Assembly: GCA_019636655.1 (NCBI GenBank)
Contig: JAHBXB010000006.1
Span: 62,001 to 126,000 of the forward strand
Length of the DNA: 64,000 bases
Reading direction: 5' to 3'
From: Phycisphaeraceae bacterium
GTDB taxonomy: Bacteria; Planctomycetota; Phycisphaerae; Phycisphaerales; UBA1924
Position 1 is the first letter of the stretch. Every line of letters starts with the position of its first letter. The notes beneath the pieces are model-generated. The model had not been told where the DNA came from. It worked only from the letters and a program-made list of their open reading frames with translations, and ran no database searches. Position numbers and translations under genes: made by a program. Shown piece after piece: positions 58,953 to 64,000 of the stretch.

Positions 58953-60125
58953 ATGACGGTCCCGTATTGGCGTTGCGCGCTGCGCCCGGCGGACGCGGTG
59001 GCGGTTGATGCGGTGGTGGTGGGCGCGGGCGTGTGTGGTGTCTCGGCGGCGTTGCGGCTGGAGCGGCGCGGGCTGCGGGTGGCGGTGGTGGAGGCGCGGG
59101 GGCTCGGGGCGGGGGCGTCGTCGCGGAACGCGGGGTTCCTGATGCGCGGCGCGGCGGATCACTACGCGGATGTGGCGCGGCGGTACGGGCGGGAGACGGC
59201 GCGGATGGTGTGGCGGTGGACGGAGGAGAACCTGGCCGCGCTGCGCGAGGAGGGAATCGAGGAGCTGGCGTCATATCGGCGCGTGCCGTCGTGCCTGTTG
59301 GCGCTGAGCGAGGGGCAGGCGGAGGAGTTGCAAGAGTCGCGGCGGATGATGGAGGAGGATGGGTTCGAGGTGCCGTGGGTGGAATCGGGGGATGACTCGG
59401 CGTGGCGGGCGGCGCACCCGGTGGGAGGGCTGGTGAATCCGGCGGATGCCGCGGCGAATCCGGTGGAGGTGCTGGGGCTACTGGCGTCGAAGGTGGCGGG
59501 GCCGATTCTCGCGAACGAGGAGGTGTACGGGATCGAGGGAGGGCCGGGGGAATGGGTGGTGCGTACCGCGTCGCTGCGGGTGGCGGCGGCGCACGTGGTG
59601 GTGTGCACGAACGCGTACGCGGGGCTTGTGCTGCCGGGGCTTGCCGGGGTGGTGCGGCCCAACCGCGGGCAGATGCTGGCGGTGAGGAACCCATCGCGAC
59701 GTGTGTCGCTCGCGCATTCCTACTACGTCAACCACGGCTCGGAGTACTTCCGGCAGACGGCGGAGGGGTCGATCGTGGTGGGGGGGTGCCGGACGTACTT
59801 CGCGGAGCAGGAAGCGGGGTATGGCGAGGGGACGTCGGCGCCGGTGCAGGCGGCGATCGAGGCGTTCGCGTCGAGGATGCTCGGGCCGGGATGGGATGAG
59901 GGGGGAATCATCGCGAGGTGGGCGGGGACGATGGGGTTCTCGCCTGACGGGCTGCCGCTGGTCGGGCCGGTGGGCGGCGGGCAGGGGCCGTGGTTCTGCG
60001 GCGGCTTCACGGGGCACGGGATGTCGATGGCGTTTGTGACGGCGCGGGCGGCGGTGGACGCGATGCTCGACGGCACGCCAGCGCCGTTTCCGTTGGCGCG
60101 GGTGGCCGCGAACAATCCGGCGTGA
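58953..60125 (+). CDS. FAD-dependent amine/D-amino-acid oxidase family protein
   Basis: A 390-residue DAO-family flavoenzyme. The FAD motif 'VDAVVVGAGVCGVSAALRLERRG' is at about residues 17-39, followed by 'GAGASSRNAGFLMRG'; the C-terminus has 'RWAGTMGFSPDGLPLVGPV' and 'GPWFCGGFTGHGMSMAFVTARAAVD', standard for glycine oxidase/sarcosine oxidase/gamma-glutamylputrescine oxidase relatives. The substrate is some secondary amine or amino acid that cannot be named from sequence. GGAG lies about 7 nt before ATG 58953, and GTG 58950 is also possible. Its stop overlaps the hrpA start (GTGA at 60122-60125). Confidence 0.87.
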   Translation: MTVPYWRCALRPADAVAVDAVVVGAGVCGVSAALRLERRGLRVAVVEARGLGAGASSRNAGFLMRGAADHYADVARRYGRETARMVWRWTEENLAALREEGIEELASYRRVPSCLLALSEGQAEELQESRRMMEEDGFEVPWVESGDDSAWRAAHPVGGLVNPADAAANPVEVLGLLASKVAGPILANEEVYGIEGGPGEWVVRTASLRVAAAHVVVCTNAYAGLVLPGLAGVVRPNRGQMLAVRNPSRRVSLAHSYYVNHGSEYFRQTAEGSIVVGGCRTYFAEQEAGYGEGTSAPVQAAIEAFASRMLGPGWDEGGIIARWAGTMGFSPDGLPLVGPVGGGQGPWFCGGFTGHGMSMAFVTARAAVDAMLDGTPAPFPLARVAANNPA

Positions 60126-63100
60126 ACGACGCCCTGGCCATGGTGCGGGATCTGCGGTCGCGGGCCGGCGACTGCATGCTGATCGACCGGCGCGACATCC
60201 GCCGCCGGCTGAGCGGCATCGAGCGCGCCATCGCCGGTGGGAGGGAAATGGACGCGGCGGTGCTGCGGATCGGGGAGCGGGTAGAGCGGTCCTGCCGCGT
60301 CCTGGCGCAGCGTGCGGCGGGGGTGCCGAGGATCGCATACCCGGAGGAACTGCCGGTCTCGCAGAAGAAGGACGAGATCGCACGGGCGATTGAGTCGGCG
60401 CAGGTGGTGGTGGTGTGCGGCGAGACGGGGTCGGGGAAGAGCACGCAGTTGCCGAAGATCTGCCTGGAGATGGGGCGCGGGGTGGCGGGGATGATCGGGC
60501 ACACGCAGCCGCGGCGGATTGCGGCGAGGTCGGTGGCGTCGCGGGTGGCGGAGGAGTTGGGGTCGGCGGTCGGTGGAGCGGTGGGGTACAAGGTGCGGTT
60601 CGGTGACCAGACCGGCCCGGGGACGTACATCAAGGTGATGACCGACGGCATCCTGCTGGCCGAGACGCAGGGCGACCGGATGCTGGAGGCGTACGACACG
60701 ATCATCGTGGACGAGGCGCACGAGCGGAGCCTCAACATCGACTTCCTGCTGGGCTACCTGAGGCTGCTGCTGCCGCGCCGGCCGGACCTGAAGGTGATCA
60801 TCACTTCGGCGACGATCGACCCCAAGCGGCTCAGCGGGCACTTCGCGGGGCCCGACGGGCGTGGGGCGCCGATCGTCGAGGTGTCCGGGCGGACGTACCC
60901 GGTGGAGGTGCGGTACCGCGCCGCGCAGGTCGCCGAGCCGGAGGAGCACGAGGACGAGCGGGAGGAGATGATCGAGTTCGGCGTGGTGGACGCGGTGAAG
61001 GAGCTCGCGGCGGAGGGGCCTGGGGACATCCTTGTGTTCTTCTCCGGGGAGCGGGAGATCCACGAGACGGCGGAGTTGCTGGAGCGGGCATTCCCGCGGG
61101 GCGTGGAGGTGCTGCCGCTGTACGCGAGGCTCTCCGGGGCGGAGCAGATGCGGGTGTTCAAGCGGCCGCCGGAGGGGAGCGGGGTGCGCCGGATCGTGCT
61201 GGCCACGAACGTTGCGGAGACGAGCGTGACGGTGCCGGGGATCCGGTACGTGGTGGACACCGGGCAGGCGAGGATCAGCCGGTATTCGCCGCGGACGAAG
61301 GTGCAGCGGCTGCCGATCGAGGCGGTCTCGCAGGCGAGCGCGGACCAGCGGAAGGGGCGGTGCGGGCGGCTGGGGCCGGGGGTGTGCATCAGGCTGTATT
61401 CGGAGGCGGACTACCAGGGGCGGGCGAGGTTCACCGAGCCGGAGGTGCTGCGGACGAACCTGGCGAGCGTGATCCTGCAGATGGCGGCGCTGAACCTGGG
61501 GAAGCCGGCGGACTTTCCGTTCGTCGATCCGCCGGACGATCGGCTGATCCGTGACGGGTACGACACGCTGTTCGAACTCGGGGCGATCGACGACGCCGGG
61601 GAGTTGACCGGTCTGGGGCGGGAGTTGTCGCGATTGCCGATCGATCCGCGGATCGGGCGGATGATCCTGGCGGCGCGGGAGGAGCACTGCCTGACGGAGG
61701 TGCTGGTCATCGCGGCGGCGCTGAGCGTGCAGGACCCGCGCGAGCGGCCGATGGAGCGGGCGCAGGAGGCGGATGCGTCGCACGCGAGGTTCCGGGATCC
61801 GCAGTCGGACTTCGTGGGCTATCTGCGGCTGTGGGCGCACTGGCAAAAGTGCCGGAAGGAACTCTCGGGGAGCAGGGTCAGGAAGATGTGCCGGTCGGAC
61901 TTCCTGTCGTACGTCCGGCTGCGCGAGTGGGAGGATGTGCACCGCCAGCTGTCGGAGATGGCGAAGGAGATGGGGTGCCGCCCGAACACGCGGCAGGCGG
62001 AGTACGAGCAGGTGCACCGGGCGCTGCTTGCCGGGCTGCTGAGCACCATCGGGCGCAAGACCGAGACGCCCGAGTACGCGGGGGCGCGGGACACGCGGTT
62101 CTACATCTTCCCGGGCTCGACGCTGTTCGAGAGCCGGCCGAAGTGGGTGATGGCGGCGGAACTGGTCAAGACGACGAGGCTGTACGCGCGGTGCGCGGCG
62201 GGGATCAAGCCGTTGTGGATCGAGCGGGCGGCGCCGCACCTGGTCAAGCGGACGCACTCGGCGCCGTGGTGGGACGCTTCGACGGCCCGGGTGATGGCGC
62301 CCGAGCGGGTGACGCTGTTCGGGCTGGAGGTGATCGCGGGGCGGCAGGTGCACTTCGGTCCGATCGACCCGGTGAAGGCGCGGGCGATCTTTATCCACCA
62401 CGGGCTGGTGGAGGGGGCGATGATCACCGATGGGGAGTTCGCCCGCCACAACCAGGAACTGATCGAGAGGGTGCGGCGGCTGGAGGCGAAGGCACGCCGG
62501 CCCGGCCTGCTCGCAGAGGTGGGTGCGCGGTTCGAGTTCTTCGACAAGCGGATCCCGCCGGAGGTGTACAGCGGGGAGGCGTTCGAGCGGTGGCGGCGGT
62601 TTGCCGAGAAGGGGCGGCGCGACCTGCTGTTCATGACCGAGGCGGATGTGCTGGCGGCGAGCGTGGAGGGAATCACGGCGGAGCGATTCCCCGATCAGGT
62701 GATGGTCGGCGGCACGAAACTGAACCTGACCTACACCGCCGATCCGGTGAGCGACGACGACGGCGTGACGCTGACAGCGCCGGTCGAGACGCTGGCGACC
62801 ATCAGTGAGAAGCGGGGCGACTGGCTGGTGCCGGGGCTGCTGCTGGAGAAGGTGGAGGCGATGATCCGGTCGCTCCCCAAGGCGGTGCGGGTGAACTTCG
62901 TGCCGGTGCCCGAGTACGCGGCGAGGTGCGTGGAGGCGATGACCGATCATGCCCGCCCGTTGAAGGAGGCCGTGGCCGAGGCGCTCGGCCGGCTGAGCGG
63001 GGTCGGAGTGTCACCGGAGGCGTTCAAGGACGACCAGATCCCGCGGCACCTGCAGATGAACTACCGGGTGGTCGACCGCACGGGTGCGGTGCTCGCCTCG

Positions 63101-64000
63101 GGGCGGGACCTGCGGGCGATCCGGCGTGAGTTGGCGGGACGGATTGAGAGGACGCTCGCGAAGGTTCCGTCGGTGTGGAACCGCGGTGCGGTGGCGGCGT
63201 GGGATTTCGGTGACCTGCCCGAGAGCGTGCAGATCGACGTCGGCGGCGCTTCGATGCTGGCGTTCCCGGCGCTGATCGATGAGCGGTCCCCGCGCAAGGG
63301 CGCCAACGGGCAGAGCGCCGGATCGGCGGCGGTGTCGCTGCGGCTGCTTCCATCGCTCGAGGAGGCGAGTGCCCGGCATGCGCAGGGCGTCCGCAGGCTG
63401 ATGGTCGTCGAGTCGAAGCACGAGATCGACCGGGCGGTCCGGCAGGCCGAGGACATGCAGCAACTCGTGCTGAAGTACGCGACGATCGGGACGGCCGATG
63501 AGCTGCGGTCATCGATCGCGGCGAGGGCGTGCGAGGCGGCGTTCCTGGCCGGGGCCGATGCGGGATCGATCCGGACGAAAGCGGAGTTTGATCGACGCCT
63601 GGCGGAAGGCGAGGGGCGTCTGCCCGGCGCGGTGCGCCGGCTGGTGGGGGTGGCGTCGGCGGTGCTTCACGAATACCAGGGAGCGCTGCTGGCCCTGGAG
63701 AAGGTGGCGTTCAAAGGGATGCGGCCCCCGGCGGACGACATGGCGGCGCAGATCGGGCGGCTGGTCTTCCGCGGGTTTCTCGGCGAGGTGCCTCCCGAGC
63801 GGCTCGCGGACTACCCGCGGTACCTGCGCGCGATCGAGCGGCGGGCGAGGAAGCTGCTCTCCGGCGGGGCGGGGCGCGATGCCGAGTTGATGCAGCAGAT
63901 CATGCCGAGGTGGCGCTCGTGCCTGGCGCTGACGGACCAGGACCGCCAGCGGGCGCACCGCGATCCGATGCTGGAGGAGCACCGGTGGATGCTGGAGGAA
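60122..64000 (+). CDS. hrpA: ATP-dependent RNA helicase HrpA, 3' end beyond window
   Basis: 1293 residues of a DEAH-box helicase that runs off the right edge; full-length HrpA is about 1300, so only a few dozen residues should be missing. Walker A GETGSGKS is at residues 100-107, DEAH at 197-200 ('VDEAHERS'), SAT at 229-231, and motif VI reads 'QRKGRCGR'. The helicase-associated and OB-fold regions follow, then the long HrpA-specific C-terminal region ('LWIERAAPHLVKRTHSAPWWD', 'DQIPRHLQMNYRVVDRTGAVLASGRDL'). It acts on RNA structure, in E. coli linked to stalled translation. The GTG start overlaps the preceding stop; an in-frame ATG lies at 60140. Confidence 0.93.
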   Translation, partial: MNDALAMVRDLRSRAGDCMLIDRRDIRRRLSGIERAIAGGREMDAAVLRIGERVERSCRVLAQRAAGVPRIAYPEELPVSQKKDEIARAIESAQVVVVCGETGSGKSTQLPKICLEMGRGVAGMIGHTQPRRIAARSVASRVAEELGSAVGGAVGYKVRFGDQTGPGTYIKVMTDGILLAETQGDRMLEAYDTIIVDEAHERSLNIDFLLGYLRLLLPRRPDLKVIITSATIDPKRLSGHFAGPDGRGAPIVEVSGRTYPVEVRYRAAQVAEPEEHEDEREEMIEFGVVDAVKELAAEGPGDILVFFSGEREIHETAELLERAFPRGVEVLPLYARLSGAEQMRVFKRPPEGSGVRRIVLATNVAETSVTVPGIRYVVDTGQARISRYSPRTKVQRLPIEAVSQASADQRKGRCGRLGPGVCIRLYSEADYQGRARFTEPEVLRTNLASVILQMAALNLGKPADFPFVDPPDDRLIRDGYDTLFELGAIDDAGELTGLGRELSRLPIDPRIGRMILAAREEHCLTEVLVIAAALSVQDPRERPMERAQEADASHARFRDPQSDFVGYLRLWAHWQKCRKELSGSRVRKMCRSDFLSYVRLREWEDVHRQLSEMAKEMGCRPNTRQAEYEQVHRALLAGLLSTIGRKTETPEYAGARDTRFYIFPGSTLFESRPKWVMAAELVKTTRLYARCAAGIKPLWIERAAPHLVKRTHSAPWWDASTARVMAPERVTLFGLEVIAGRQVHFGPIDPVKARAIFIHHGLVEGAMITDGEFARHNQELIERVRRLEAKARRPGLLAEVGARFEFFDKRIPPEVYSGEAFERWRRFAEKGRRDLLFMTEADVLAASVEGITAERFPDQVMVGGTKLNLTYTADPVSDDDGVTLTAPVETLATISEKRGDWLVPGLLLEKVEAMIRSLPKAVRVNFVPVPEYAARCVEAMTDHARPLKEAVAEALGRLSGVGVSPEAFKDDQIPRHLQMNYRVVDRTGAVLASGRDLRAIRRELAGRIERTLAKVPSVWNRGAVAAWDFGDLPESVQIDVGGASMLAFPALIDERSPRKGANGQSAGSAAVSLRLLPSLEEASARHAQGVRRLMVVESKHEIDRAVRQAEDMQQLVLKYATIGTADELRSSIAARACEAAFLAGADAGSIRTKAEFDRRLAEGEGRLPGAVRRLVGVASAVLHEYQGALLALEKVAFKGMRPPADDMAAQIGRLVFRGFLGEVPPERLADYPRYLRAIERRARKLLSGGAGRDAELMQQIMPRWRSCLALTDQDRQRAHRDPMLEEHRWMLEE

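Noticed and set aside
56595-59162. An 855-residue minus-strand open frame opposite the beta-helix gene
   Set aside because: Composition is Arg/His/Pro with no recognisable domain; the plus-strand frame has a signal peptide, repeats and dockerin-like end.
59723-62950. A 1075-residue minus-strand open frame opposite hrpA
   Set aside because: Antisense shadow of the helicase gene, whose plus-strand frame shows all DEAH-box motifs.

Overview
The window is dense, very GC-rich bacterial chromosome with short intergenic gaps and many start/stop overlaps. It most likely comes from a planctomycete of the Phycisphaerae/Phycisphaerales type. This is inferred from gene content: a prepilin-like protein with a FTL-type N-terminal methylation motif, an exosortase fused to an EpsI domain, bactofilins, a parallel beta-helix protein ending in a dockerin-like pair and a final Gly-Cys-Pro, short membrane proteins with C-terminal zinc ribbons, and many lipoproteins. 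No plasmid, phage, IS or CRISPR feature was recognised, and no tRNA or rRNA.

Layout. 0-2 kb (minus): a SUKH-type protein cut by the window edge, a DNA alkylation repair protein and 3-hydroxyanthranilate dioxygenase. 1.8-9 kb (plus): pseudouridine-5'-phosphate glycosidase, a DUF4230 protein and a Gld-type ABC exporter operon (ATPase, permease, GldG-like, DUF4340). 8.7-13.4 kb (minus): lipoprotein, two zinc-ribbon membrane paralogues, deoC, cyclophilin, pseudopilin. 13.7-15.1 kb (plus): ECF-like sigma factor with its anti-sigma, closed by a strong terminator. 15.2-17.8 kb (minus): a giant coiled-coil protein with Wzz-like topology. 18-20.4 kb (plus): EVE-domain protein and M61 peptidase. 20.4-22.5 kb (minus): SpoIID-like protein and a yeast-type cytosine deaminase. 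22.6-29.3 kb: dprA, then kynU-kmo-kynB on plus, facing a RidA-type deaminase and a semialdehyde dehydrogenase on minus. Together with the dioxygenase at 1.1 kb these encode most of the kynurenine to 2-aminomuconate route. 29.4-31.5 kb (minus): two bactofilin-like proteins and a coiled-coil partner. 31.7-34.9 kb (plus): pseudouridine synthase, YihY-type membrane protein, small lipoprotein, solitary nuoB. 34.9-38.5 kb: VanZ-like, ParA, RNase III (minus), ribosomal protein L34 (plus), lipoyl synthase (minus).

38.9-52.0 kb (plus) is one long exopolysaccharide/exosortase locus: Wza-like export lipoprotein, exosortase-EpsI, a 1517-residue TPR protein, a Wzz/BY-kinase-like co-polymerase whose Walker A lysine is lost, an NAD-dependent sugar epimerase and a WecA/TagO-type glycosyl-1-phosphate transferase.

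52.0-56.4 kb (minus) holds what looks like a split ALDH16: a catalytic aldehyde dehydrogenase and, three genes on, a stand-alone pseudo-ALDH domain, with a peroxiredoxin-GNAT fusion and an unknown gene between them. 56.7-64 kb (plus): secreted beta-helix protein, FAD-dependent amine oxidase, and HrpA helicase running off the right edge.

I see no clear defence system. The less familiar arrangements are the split ALDH16 cluster, the Walker-A-less co-polymerase, the coiled-coil/Wzz-like protein and the zinc-ribbon bactofilin cluster. All calls were made by reading the sequence and recalling family features; no database search was run.
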